A DNA stretch of 64,000 nt, from the NCBI RefSeq assembly GCF_014172405.1, contig NZ_WNXC01000001.1:372001-436000 (forward strand). The letters run 5' to 3'. Both the position numbers and the translations under genes were made by a program. This document shows, in pieces, positions 34,374-43,479 of the stretch. Numbering within the stretch: the stretch's first letter is position 1; each line of letters opens with the position of its first letter. Origin of the DNA: Pedobacter gandavensis (GTDB taxonomy: Bacteria; Bacteroidota; Bacteroidia; Sphingobacteriales; Sphingobacteriaceae). Under the pieces are notes generated by a model. It was not told the DNA's origin, ran no database searches, and saw only the letters and a program-made list of their open reading frames with translations.

Positions 34374-35822
34374 ATGCCTAGATTATTTGTTTTCGGAATT
34401 GGCGGAACTGGCGCCAGGGTCATTAAATCTTTAACATTATTATTAGCCGCTGGGGTGCAAACCAATGGCTATGAAATTGTCCCCATTATTATAGACCCTC
34501 ATAAAGATCTTCCTGAATTAAAGGACTGTAAGAATTTAATGCGGCTATATAAAAAGATCCACAATAGCACCTATAAAGATGGTAAAGGAAATGAAAAAGG
34601 ACTTTTCTTCCATTCAAATATGATTTCATTGAATGAAATTATGCCGGAAGTGGGACCGAATAGTTTTGATCAGGATGAGCGGATTGACGCATCATTTGGG
34701 GATCTAATTGCCTATAATACTTTGGCGAAAGGTGATGTGAATAGAGACCTGATTGATTTGTTATACACGGAAGGAACATTGCGGACTCCGCTATCCGTAG
34801 GCTTTAAAGGAAATCCGAATATTGGCACCGTCGTTCTGAATAATTTTGAAGATGCAGCCTGGTACAAGAGTTTTGAGAGCATTTTAGATGCGGAGGATCG
34901 GGTTTTTATTGTGAGTTCAATATTTGGTGGAACAGGGGCTTCAGGCTTTCCATTATTGGTTAAAACACTTAGAGAAAGCAGTAATCCAACAGTTAAAAAC
35001 ATCGTGATTGGCGCATTGCCAGTGATGCCATATTTTAAATTAACAGAACCTGACTCTGCTTCTAATCATAAGGAAATTGATTCCAATAATTTCTTTACTA
35101 AAACCAAATCAGCACTCAGCTATTATGATAAAAACTTAACAGGTGTAAATGCCTTGTATTATGTTGCTGATCCAACAGAACAATCCACACCTTATATCAA
35201 TAATGAGGAGTCGCAGGACAATAAAGCGCATTTGGTAGAGCTTATTGGTGCATCTGGAATACTGGATTTCCTAAATAAGGACTTCACAAAGATAGATTCA
35301 AATCATTATGACTATGCATTGAAAGAAGATGCGAATACGATTGATTTTAAAAATCTGGGTGATGAATTGAGAGATTTGATAGATAGTGAATTGACCAATT
35401 ATCTGGTCTTTACAAAATTAAATCCGCTGCTAAAAAGCTTTCCGGATGCTGCGATCAATAAAAATGAATTATTCAATGACCAGTTCTATCGGTCGGACTT
35501 TGTCAGAGATTTGGAAGAGTTTAATGTCCGTTATTTCTCGAAATGGCTTTCAGAGCTTAGTGAAAATGAAAGGAAGTTCAAACCTTTTAATTTGTCTACC
35601 TCCACAGATGCCCTGCACCTGTTGAAAGTCGGTTCACCGATTAAAAATAAAACACTTTTCGGGTTGAAAAACCGCAGGTTCGATACCTCTAATTTTATCA
35701 ATAGAATGGAAACCCTCCGTTCAAAATACAAACACATCCCCATAGATTCAAAGGCTTCAAAATATCTGGCCTTGTTAAATGGCGCTATAATCGAAGTTTT
35801 AAATGAAGAATACAACAAATAG
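34374..35822 (+). CDS. Tubulin/FtsZ-like GTPase (Tubulin_2-type)
   Basis: 482 aa, cytoplasmic. It opens with a Rossmann-type glycine loop (LFVFGIGGTGARVIKSL, residues 4-20) as in FtsZ. Residues 185-191 read GGTGASG, the tubulin signature loop that contacts GTP phosphates, preceded by RVFIVSSIF. A conserved Asp/Asn-containing stretch (IIIDPHKDLPEL) follows the second strand. The length and layout fit the FtsZ-like families described by genome context as part of a VWA/OmpA membrane-remodelling system, not division FtsZ. It is likely a GTP-driven filament or switch. An upstream VWA lipoprotein and a downstream actin-like protein lie within 12 bp on either side. Confidence 0.82.
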   Translation: MPRLFVFGIGGTGARVIKSLTLLLAAGVQTNGYEIVPIIIDPHKDLPELKDCKNLMRLYKKIHNSTYKDGKGNEKGLFFHSNMISLNEIMPEVGPNSFDQDERIDASFGDLIAYNTLAKGDVNRDLIDLLYTEGTLRTPLSVGFKGNPNIGTVVLNNFEDAAWYKSFESILDAEDRVFIVSSIFGGTGASGFPLLVKTLRESSNPTVKNIVIGALPVMPYFKLTEPDSASNHKEIDSNNFFTKTKSALSYYDKNLTGVNALYYVADPTEQSTPYINNEESQDNKAHLVELIGASGILDFLNKDFTKIDSNHYDYALKEDANTIDFKNLGDELRDLIDSELTNYLVFTKLNPLLKSFPDAAINKNELFNDQFYRSDFVRDLEEFNVRYFSKWLSELSENERKFKPFNLSTSTDALHLLKVGSPIKNKTLFGLKNRRFDTSNFINRMETLRSKYKHIPIDSKASKYLALLNGAIIEVLNEEYNK

Positions 35823-35828
35823 ATAGCT

Positions 35829-38800
35829 ATGAAACCACTAAATATTTTTGATGCTGGAAATCCAAATACTGGCTGGCGATCTGTCGACAAATTAAGCGAT
35901 AGAGCCATTGGAGATTTCATGGATAAATCCGCAAAGACAAGCAATGCATTAAATGCAGTTCCTTCACCATTTGCGAGAATGCACATTTTTGAAACCGCAT
36001 TTAAGCTGATCGTAAAAGATGCAATAGATGGCCAAAATAATGCTTCCGACGTTTATAAGGGGCTAATCTCTAATTGCCTGGATATTTTGGAGCTTGTGTT
36101 TAACCTCAATTTTCATAAATCACAGGGTGATAATATTAGCATTGTAAATTGGACAGTTAACGATCTTGACCAATTCAAGGCGGGATCAGAGGGGCAGAAA
36201 ACCTTTCAGAAAACGATTGACATGTATCTTAGAACGGATTTACCTTCTTTAGATGGAACCATCTCAATCATTAAATATAAAGATATGGTATTGGGGGGAA
36301 CCTCACCGTTTTCTTTATTGTTTTCTGCACCTAGTTTTGACAGGAATACTGAGGGAGCTTTTCGAGATCCATATCTTGACCAACAGTTTGATTTAATTAA
36401 CCCGAATACCGAAACCCAATATTTTAAAAAGACCATTCCATTCTCTAAAAGGAAATTAGAATTTCAATTATATATATTGAAAATTTTTAATGATCACCCG
36501 ATTCTTAAAGAGAAAATGAAGGTGTTTTACGACTATTTCAGACAGGAAGGTATTGAGAAAATAGGCACTAATTATACGTTGAAATTAGCAGATGTAAGAT
36601 CAGATAACGGGGGATACCTCAGTGTTTTTGGCGTTAATATTCAGGGTAATGTGGACGAATCATCTTTAGATATATTCAACGATCATATTGTAAAAGTAGG
36701 CTACAGGCTAAATGGTCAATCCTTTCAAATTCCAACCTATTTAAATGATGTGCCTTCAAGAGATTTTGATTACCTGCTCCCTATTAAGGAAAGTTTTTTA
36801 AATCATATCGATCTTAATAAAATAGGGGAATTGTTTCAGTATGAGATTATCGGTGCAAACCTAAAAGTGTCCTATACCGCTTCTTCATTAATTAAGCCCA
36901 AGCACAAGATTTATAGGCTTCCTGACGGGCCTGATGTTAAATTGGAAGGAAAAATTATAGATATAAGCTCAGACCTACGTTATAAACTTACGCTTGGGAT
37001 ATTTCCTTTTCTACAAGTCATTGATCAGGAGCAGCAACTTGATCCTAGATATAACGACTATTATAAAGTATTACTGGCAGTATATGATACCAATAGTCAT
37101 CTAAAAAACACCAACGATTTCTCTCTGGATTTCTTTAAAAAAGAGGGGGGAATGGTCAATCAGATTACCTCAGAAACAACTTTGTTTAACTCAAAAAGGT
37201 TTAATCGGAGGAGTTTTGAAGCTGGTGATCCCATAGCTTCGATCTATTATGAGGTCAAAAATACCACCTTCGATGTAATCAAACTAAATTTACCAGGTGC
37301 TTTTAAATTCAATGGGTTATCAGGATTGATTATTCCAAAATGGAGACGTAAGGTTTTGGGTTCTAAATCTTTTAATTTCTCCGTTGATTTTGGGACTACC
37401 AATACTTTTATCGCTTATGCTGATAAATCTATTCCGGAATCAAAGCCAAAGCATTTTGAGATTGGTATTGATGATGTTCAAATGGTCATGTTACACGAAG
37501 TGCCAAAAGCAGGCCCTGGCGAATCCATCACCACGACCTTTAAAAAGGGTACAAATGATCTTTTGGTCGTTGCGCTCTTTAATCAAGAATTTGTGCCTCC
37601 GGTATTGTTGCCCAAAGAAGAGAAAAGTCCTTTCAGAATGCCTTTCAGAACAGCAATTTTTCAGCAACAGAATATTAAAAACTTCAACCTGTTTGATGAT
37701 CTAAATATTCATTTTGCATACCAGAAATTGCCATCTGATGAGAACTCGAAAAATTATCAGGAAACCATTACGAATTTGAAATGGGATATCACCAATAAAA
37801 CTGATCTTGGATCTAAGAGAAGAATACAGAATTTCATCAAAGAGTTGTGTTTATTAATCAAATACAAGACCCTGTTGAATAATGGAGATCCAGCAACCGT
37901 TAATGTGACCTGGTTTATACCTCAGAGTTTAAGTTATGGCGCAATAAAAGATTATGCAGAGATATGGGATGCTGAGGTTTCTGGAAGCTTACAATCCCTG
38001 GTTGCCCCAAGAAAGGTTTATGAATCAGAAGCTCCTTATTATTTCTTGAAGAAAAATGCGGCAATTGATAACCCACGTTCTGTGCTATCGATAGATATAG
38101 GAGGAGGCTCAACAGATGCGATGCTTTTTGTGAATGACATCCCACGTATTGGAACTTCATTTAATTTTGCAGGAAATGTATTATGGTCCAATGGCTATGA
38201 TCAATTTTCAAATGATTCCCGGGCCAATGGCTTTTATCAGAAGATGCATGAAGCCATGGAGGCCAAAATGAGACAAAATCAGGCTCTAAGTCCTCATCTT
38301 TCGGATTTACAACATAAATCAACAGATGAAATCATCAACTTTTGGATATCAAATTCGGAAGATTTGCCAGTTTTTGATCTGTTAAAGGCAGCTGATTTTA
38401 GGGTGGTTTATCTGGTACATTATTGCGCAGTTGTGTTTCATTTGATGCAGTTTATTAAAATGAATAATCAGCCCGCTCCAACCTGTATCATTTTTAGTGG
38501 CAATGGGAGTAAATACATCGATTTATTAGGCGATACCAGTATTTTATCTAAAATCTCCGCATTCATTACAGAAAAAGTCTTTGGTAGTTCAGAAGGTGAT
38601 CAACAGGTCATATTGCCGAAGGAAAACAGAAAGGAAGCGACCTGTTTCGGTGGGATTTATAAAGAGCATAGTTCGGATTTTGTTTCTAAAACACATATAG
38701 GGACGCAATTAAATCATCATGAAGGAAGTAAGATCAAGACTTATACCGATGTGGAGAATAACTTGAATTCTATAAAACAGAGTATTAATCATAACATCAC

Positions 38801-39392
38801 TGATTTATTCGAAATCATTAAGGCCTTAGATGAAAGACTCTCTTTTAAATCAATGCTGAGCATCGACTATAATATCTCTTCCATAAAGAATATGATCTTG
38901 AGTCAGTTGGATTCGTTTTTTGATAAAGGTTATAATATCAGAAAAGGTAAAGTTGCTTTTGAAGAGGATGTTACCGACAGTTTATTCTTTTATCCATTCA
39001 CCGGAATCATTTTCGAATTGGCAAAAGTATCCAATGATACTTTAGAAAAGTTTATCCCAAAACATGTAAGATATATGTCTGCACCTCATTCAGAGAACGT
39101 TTTTCACCAAGATAAAATACATCCTGAAATTACCATTGACAGTATTTTCAGGCTTATGATTCCAGAAAATAATCCAAATGAAGCGGTGTATGAGATTATC
39201 GACGACCAGGAAATTTACAGAAGAGGCTGGATGTCTTATGATACCATGTTAGAACCGGTATGCATCTGTGATGCCTTTCCAACTTCTACCTCGAACTATC
39301 TTCTCAAACAAACCAACACAGGGAAATTGAGGAAAGACGGGGATACCTGGGTCGTAACGGAAAGATTAAGAATTGAATTTATTAATAATTAA
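35829..39392 (+). CDS. Large protein with actin/Hsp70-type ATPase domain and ~500-aa novel N-terminus
   Basis: 1187 aa, no signal or membrane segment. Three ASKHA (actin/Hsp70) signatures are present in order: phosphate-1 D520-F-G-T-T-N-T (FSVDFGTTNTFIAYADK), phosphate-2 D756-I-G-G-G-S-T-D (VLSIDIGGGSTDAMLF) and an adenosine-like loop S890-G-N-G-S-K. The domain therefore spans about 515-960. Residues 1-510 and ~960-1187 match nothing I recognise. It is cytoplasmic and lies 6 bp after the tubulin-like gene and 3 bp before the MotA-like gene. An ATP-driven chaperone or actin-like partner of the GTPase is the most economical reading. Confidence 0.78.
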   Translation: MKPLNIFDAGNPNTGWRSVDKLSDRAIGDFMDKSAKTSNALNAVPSPFARMHIFETAFKLIVKDAIDGQNNASDVYKGLISNCLDILELVFNLNFHKSQGDNISIVNWTVNDLDQFKAGSEGQKTFQKTIDMYLRTDLPSLDGTISIIKYKDMVLGGTSPFSLLFSAPSFDRNTEGAFRDPYLDQQFDLINPNTETQYFKKTIPFSKRKLEFQLYILKIFNDHPILKEKMKVFYDYFRQEGIEKIGTNYTLKLADVRSDNGGYLSVFGVNIQGNVDESSLDIFNDHIVKVGYRLNGQSFQIPTYLNDVPSRDFDYLLPIKESFLNHIDLNKIGELFQYEIIGANLKVSYTASSLIKPKHKIYRLPDGPDVKLEGKIIDISSDLRYKLTLGIFPFLQVIDQEQQLDPRYNDYYKVLLAVYDTNSHLKNTNDFSLDFFKKEGGMVNQITSETTLFNSKRFNRRSFEAGDPIASIYYEVKNTTFDVIKLNLPGAFKFNGLSGLIIPKWRRKVLGSKSFNFSVDFGTTNTFIAYADKSIPESKPKHFEIGIDDVQMVMLHEVPKAGPGESITTTFKKGTNDLLVVALFNQEFVPPVLLPKEEKSPFRMPFRTAIFQQQNIKNFNLFDDLNIHFAYQKLPSDENSKNYQETITNLKWDITNKTDLGSKRRIQNFIKELCLLIKYKTLLNNGDPATVNVTWFIPQSLSYGAIKDYAEIWDAEVSGSLQSLVAPRKVYESEAPYYFLKKNAAIDNPRSVLSIDIGGGSTDAMLFVNDIPRIGTSFNFAGNVLWSNGYDQFSNDSRANGFYQKMHEAMEAKMRQNQALSPHLSDLQHKSTDEIINFWISNSEDLPVFDLLKAADFRVVYLVHYCAVVFHLMQFIKMNNQPAPTCIIFSGNGSKYIDLLGDTSILSKISAFITEKVFGSSEGDQQVILPKENRKEATCFGGIYKEHSSDFVSKTHIGTQLNHHEGSKIKTYTDVENNLNSIKQSINHNITDLFEIIKALDERLSFKSMLSIDYNISSIKNMILSQLDSFFDKGYNIRKGKVAFEEDVTDSLFFYPFTGIIFELAKVSNDTLEKFIPKHVRYMSAPHSENVFHQDKIHPEITIDSIFRLMIPENNPNEAVYEIIDDQEIYRRGWMSYDTMLEPVCICDAFPTSTSNYLLKQTNTGKLRKDGDTWVVTERLRIEFINN

Positions 39393-39395
39393 CCT

Positions 39396-40871
39396 ATGCT
39401 ATTTATAGAATTACTGATCCTTGCACTAATCATTTTTGTCCAGTATCATTTTTTCATCGGTTCGAAGCGGGAAATACAAGATTTAAAAACGCTGTTTCCT
39501 GCTGCAGCTTTAGATGGGGACAATATTAACACCTGGGGAAATGAAATTGCGGCCTATGAGCAGATTGATGTTCCAGGTCATAACGTGAAACAGTTTCAGG
39601 AGATTATTGCTGCAACGAACTATTATTTAAAGAAAAATATCGGTTCAACAGACTTTAACATCATTAAGAACATTGCGGATCGGGCAACTTCCGCACAGGA
39701 GAATAAGATCTCCTCCGAAGTTTCTCTTCCTTTGTACCTGGGCTTAATGGGTACTTTTCTTGGGGTGATTCTAGGTTTGGGAAGTGTGGTTTTTGGCCTG
39801 AGTAACGGAGATGGGGATTTGAGCTCATCTACCATTAGTTCATTCATTGCAGGGGTACTCCTTGCTATGATTGTGAGCCTGATTGGCTTAATCTTCACAA
39901 CTTGTAACAATTCAATTTATTTGAAACAAGCGATTGCTGTTAGAGATAAAAACAGAAATAACTATTTCAATTTTCTACAGTCTGAGTTACTTCCTCAGTT
40001 GGATAACAGCCTTTATTCTGTGTTGGATCAGTTCAAATCAAATATTTCAGATTTCAATACTAAGTTTACCCAGAATCTGGATCTGTTTGATGCTTCTTTT
40101 GGGGACAATATCAAGCATTTAAAAGAAACGGTGCTCGGGATGTCTGGCCAAATAGAAACGGTGAATAAAAACACCCAGGTTCAACTGGATTTCTTAAACC
40201 AACTTAGAAGCATTGGCTACAATAGAATGGCTGAAGCCAACATCAAGGTCTTTGATAAGCTGAAAGAAGCTGGTCCGCTCTTGATCTCTTTTATAAAAGA
40301 ACACCAAAACTTTAATGCCAATCTGGAACATGTAAATGGTTTTGCCGACAAAATCGGTAACCTATTAAATCGGGTAACGACTTTTGAAGATGGCATAAAT
40401 AGCCTAGGCAGGGAAATTCATAATTCGGAAATGTTAGGATCTGAGGTGATCAATGTGGTGAAGAAACACCTGACTTCCATTGAGCAAAAAGAACATTTAA
40501 TTGCTGGATATGCATCTGCCTCTACAAAAGATGTAGAATCATTTTTGGAGTCCGCATTGGAACGGATAAAAGTCCTATCCCATAAGATTGAAAATAATCT
40601 TGATCAGGCATTTGATTTTAATGTAGAAGGGAATCTGATGCAAAATCTCAACTATTTGAAGCCGCTTAATGAACATACACTTGAGATGAAAAATGCGGTG
40701 AAAAGTATGGAGCAATCAGATGGGAAAACGACTGAACTTGAAACGATAATTCAGCATTTGTCGGATCTAAAAACGATATACAAGGAGCAACAGAGGCCGG
40801 TTACCTGGCGTCAAAAAACCTTCAAAGGTAAAGGTGTTTGGAGTTGGTTTCCTATAAGCGCAAAGAACTAA
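39396..40871 (+). CDS. MotA/TolQ/ZorA-like membrane protein with long cytoplasmic coiled-coil tail
   Basis: 491 aa. One N-terminal helix (residues 3-21), then two close helices at 112-134 (LPLYLGLMGTFLGVILGLGSVVFG) and 149-169 (FIAGVLLAMIVSLIGLIFTTC) with the glycine-rich signature of MotA/ExbB/TolQ proton-channel proteins. After residue 175 about 300 residues are predicted helical and coiled-coil (FNTKFTQNLDLFDASFGDNIKHLKETV). This is the layout of ZorA of the Zorya defence system, which also carries a long intracellular tail. It is 3 bp before the MotB-like gene, and the pair should form an ion-driven stator. Confidence 0.82.
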   Translation: MLFIELLILALIIFVQYHFFIGSKREIQDLKTLFPAAALDGDNINTWGNEIAAYEQIDVPGHNVKQFQEIIAATNYYLKKNIGSTDFNIIKNIADRATSAQENKISSEVSLPLYLGLMGTFLGVILGLGSVVFGLSNGDGDLSSSTISSFIAGVLLAMIVSLIGLIFTTCNNSIYLKQAIAVRDKNRNNYFNFLQSELLPQLDNSLYSVLDQFKSNISDFNTKFTQNLDLFDASFGDNIKHLKETVLGMSGQIETVNKNTQVQLDFLNQLRSIGYNRMAEANIKVFDKLKEAGPLLISFIKEHQNFNANLEHVNGFADKIGNLLNRVTTFEDGINSLGREIHNSEMLGSEVINVVKKHLTSIEQKEHLIAGYASASTKDVESFLESALERIKVLSHKIENNLDQAFDFNVEGNLMQNLNYLKPLNEHTLEMKNAVKSMEQSDGKTTELETIIQHLSDLKTIYKEQQRPVTWRQKTFKGKGVWSWFPISAKN

Positions 40872-40874
40872 GCT

Positions 40875-41528
40875 ATGAATGAAAATGGAAAACGTGATTT
40901 CTTCTGGCCAAGTTATGTAGACCTCATGACAAGTTTGTTTGTGGTGATGCTGGTCTTATTTATATTGAGCTATGTGAAGTTTAGTAAGAAAAATAAGGAA
41001 TATCAGGCATCCTACAAACAAATGCAAATGATCAAACAAATTGATAGTGCTTTGGCGAAGTTAGATTCAAATTCTTTTACGTACGATAAAGATAGTAAGC
41101 GCCATAAACTCAAGGTAAATGTGTCTTTTAAATTCAATAGTGTAGACTTTAATGATATTGATAAAGCAACAAAAAAAGACCTCATTAAGGCAGGACAAAA
41201 TCTGTATAAGTTAATGGATTCCTTAACCCAGACCAATAAGAACGTGAGTTATTTGCTGGTCGTAGAAGGCTTCGCACAGCGGAATTTATGGAATTATAAA
41301 AAGATCAGAGATACCGGGTATGTGTATAGCTACAGAAGATCATTAGGTCTGGTTAATTATTGGATAAGCCATGGTTTCGACTTCACAAGTAAGGAAAGGT
41401 TAGCCAATTGTGAATTGATCATTGCCGGAAGTGGTTATTTTGGTAACAGAGATCCTAATGAGCAAAATAATAGAAGGTTTACGATTCAAATTACACCGAA
41501 ATACAAAGTGGAGGAGGAGGATCTGTAA
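40875..41528 (+). CDS. MotB/ZorB-like protein with OmpA-type peptidoglycan-binding domain
   Basis: 217 aa. After a short basic N-terminus comes FFWPSYVDLMTSLFVVMLVLFILSYVKF, a single helix with Asp16 in the place of the proton-binding Asp of MotB (D32) and ZorB. The C-terminal half fits an OmpA-like fold (VSFKFNSVDFNDIDKATKKDLIKAG, YLLVVEGFAQRN, YRRSLGLVNYWI) and ends in NRRFTIQITPK, matching the conserved NRRV[ED]I region. It would bind peptidoglycan and anchor the stator. It is the last gene of the seven-gene tight operon. Confidence 0.83.
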   Translation: MNENGKRDFFWPSYVDLMTSLFVVMLVLFILSYVKFSKKNKEYQASYKQMQMIKQIDSALAKLDSNSFTYDKDSKRHKLKVNVSFKFNSVDFNDIDKATKKDLIKAGQNLYKLMDSLTQTNKNVSYLLVVEGFAQRNLWNYKKIRDTGYVYSYRRSLGLVNYWISHGFDFTSKERLANCELIIAGSGYFGNRDPNEQNNRRFTIQITPKYKVEEEDL

Positions 41529-41602
41529 CCTACAATAATCGGTTTTCTGTGTCTGTATCTAACTCTTCTTGATCCTTAGTTTTGCTCATCAAATGCTAAG
41601 CT

Positions 41603-41983
41603 ATGAATGATCAAGATCCTAAAAACACCAACATCGAAATCCGAAAAGTATACCTCGCTGATCTAAATACCTTGATCCGCATCTACCAAATGAAAAACCA
41701 GCGGTCAGCAACTCAAGCGCTGACCGCTCATTTTGGCCTTCCCTTAAGTGTCGCCATTTGCAATAAAGAAGTATTAGGTTTTGCCGCTGCAGCCCTAAAT
41801 GCATCAGATGAACTAACTGTTGTTGCCCATTGCATTAAAGAAGATCATGAGATGGGAAGCTTGCTTAAACTGCAAGCGAAGAAAACTTTAGAGGAAACCT
41901 TTACAAGTATCAAACAAGACCATACTCCATTTAAAAACGCAGTCCAGCATTTGCTGAGCTGGTTGAATACCTGCTCAAATTAA
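41603..41983 (+). CDS. Hypothetical 126-aa protein
   Basis: 126 aa, cytoplasmic, not recognised. IEIRKVYLADLNTLIRIY near residue 10 and an alternating pattern through VLGFAAAALNASDELTVVAHC faintly resemble the first half of a GNAT acetyltransferase, but the acetyl-CoA loop (Q/RxxGxG/A) is absent. It follows the MotB-like gene by 74 bp and precedes the MocR gene by 46 bp. It could belong to either transcript. Confidence 0.55.
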   Translation: MNDQDPKNTNIEIRKVYLADLNTLIRIYQMKNQRSATQALTAHFGLPLSVAICNKEVLGFAAAALNASDELTVVAHCIKEDHEMGSLLKLQAKKTLEETFTSIKQDHTPFKNAVQHLLSWLNTCSN

Positions 41984-41987
41984 CACA

Positions 41988-42026
41988 AGGATACAGATTT
42001 GTTTTTATTAAATTTACAGGATACAG
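41988..42026 (+). promoter_or_regulatory. Direct-repeat operator candidate for the MocR regulator
   Basis: AGGATACAG occurs at 41988-41996 and again at 42018-42026, a 30-bp period, immediately before the ATG at 42030. A -7-like TAAATTTA (42009-42016) lies between them. MocR/GabR-type regulators bind two direct repeats separated by about three helical turns (ATACCA for GabR), so autoregulation is likely. Confidence 0.55.
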
Positions 42027-42029
42027 CGC

Positions 42030-43454
42030 ATGGATCAAATGAAGAAGGAAACCTTATACGTTAAAATTGCAAAAGTGATGGAGGAGCAGATTGAAAGTGA
42101 AACCCTAAAGTTAGGGGATAAGCTCCCATCAATCCGGACGATACAAAAACTTTATAATGTAAGTATCAATACGGTTAAGCAAGCTTATTTAGCGTTGGAG
42201 AGTAAATCACTAATTGAGCCAAGGGCCAAATCTGGGTATTTTGTGAGTAAAGCCGGCAGGAGGAAATTTTCCTTACCATCGGTAGCTAAAATGAAAACTA
42301 CGACTCAGGAAAAGGAACCGGAAGATTTGATTAGTAAGGTTTTCAATACGCTGAATGATCAGACAATAACTCAATTTTCATTGGGTGTTACGGCGAACAG
42401 CATGTTGCCAATTGCGAAGCTAAATAAGGGGATGATTAATGCCATAAGGAGGTTGGATAATGGCGGAACAGGTTATGAGCCAGTACAGGGCAGCGTAAAC
42501 CTGCGTAGAACGCTCGCCAAATGGTCATTTGTATTAGAAGGTAAATTGGGAGAGGATGATCTGGTGACCACTTCCGGTGCGATGAATGCCATATTTAACT
42601 GCCTGATGGCGGTGACCAAACCAGGAGATACCGTGGCGATTGAAAGTCCGGTATATTTCGGGATCCAGCAAATTGTAAAAACGCTGGGCTTAAAGGCAAT
42701 AGAAATTCCTACACACCCGATTACCGGTGTAGATTTGGAGGCGATTAAGAAAGTGTTGCCAAGATTGAACGCCTGTTGTTTCATCAGCAATTTCAGCAAT
42801 CCATTGGGCTGTCTGATGCCAGATGAACATAAAAAAGAGCTGGTAAGGATGCTGACGGAATACGATATTCCATTGATTGAAGACGACCTGTATGGTAACC
42901 TATTCTTTGGAACGGAAAGACCAAAACCCTGTAAATATTATGATGAAGCAGGTATTGTAATGTGGTGCGGTTCTGTCTCTAAAACATTAGCCCCCGGCTA
43001 TCGGGTAGGATGGGTAGCCCCTGGAAAGTATAAGGAGAAAATCATCAGACAAAAACTAGTTCAGACCATTTCTACGCCATCTTTATATCAGGAAGTGATT
43101 GCTGATTTCATGGAAAATGGCAGGTATGACCTCCATTTACGGACGCTGAGAAGTAAGCTTTATAGCAACTGCCTCAAATATCAGGGCGCAATTGAAGCCT
43201 ATTTTCCTGAGCATACGAAGATATCACAACCACAAGGGGGCTTTATGCTATGGCTCGAATTAGATAAAAAAGTGGATACCGCGGAGTTATTTGATCAAGC
43301 CATTAAGCAAAAGATCAGCTTTGCGCCTGGCAGGATGTTCACGCAATACAACCAGTACAACAATTGTATGCGTTTGAACTTTGCATTGGAATGGAATGAT
43401 AAACTGGAGAATGACATTAAACGCTTAGGGCGTCTGGTTAAAGCTAATCTTTAG
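42030..43454 (+). CDS. MocR/GabR-type transcriptional regulator (GntR HTH fused to class I aminotransferase domain)
   Basis: 474 aa. Residues ~5-75 are a GntR winged helix (VMEEQIESETLKLGDKLPSIRTIQKLYNVSINTVKQAYLAL). Residues ~110-470 are a fold-type I aminotransferase domain with YEPVQGSVNLRRTLA, FISNFSNPLGCLMP and the PLP lysine Lys318 in GSVSKTLAPGYRVGW. These proteins sense PLP adducts of amines or amino acids and control nearby genes. No obvious metabolic target is adjacent. The direct repeats at 41988-42026 suggest autoregulation. Confidence 0.94.
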   Translation: MDQMKKETLYVKIAKVMEEQIESETLKLGDKLPSIRTIQKLYNVSINTVKQAYLALESKSLIEPRAKSGYFVSKAGRRKFSLPSVAKMKTTTQEKEPEDLISKVFNTLNDQTITQFSLGVTANSMLPIAKLNKGMINAIRRLDNGGTGYEPVQGSVNLRRTLAKWSFVLEGKLGEDDLVTTSGAMNAIFNCLMAVTKPGDTVAIESPVYFGIQQIVKTLGLKAIEIPTHPITGVDLEAIKKVLPRLNACCFISNFSNPLGCLMPDEHKKELVRMLTEYDIPLIEDDLYGNLFFGTERPKPCKYYDEAGIVMWCGSVSKTLAPGYRVGWVAPGKYKEKIIRQKLVQTISTPSLYQEVIADFMENGRYDLHLRTLRSKLYSNCLKYQGAIEAYFPEHTKISQPQGGFMLWLELDKKVDTAELFDQAIKQKISFAPGRMFTQYNQYNNCMRLNFALEWNDKLENDIKRLGRLVKANL

Positions 43455-43479
43455 TGAATGCAAATGCGGATGCGCGAAT

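Noticed and set aside
39396..41528. A complete Zorya defence system
   Set aside because: Only ZorA/ZorB-like proteins are present. No ZorC, ZorD helicase or ZorE HNH nuclease is seen within the operon, and the neighbours are tubulin-like and actin-like proteins.
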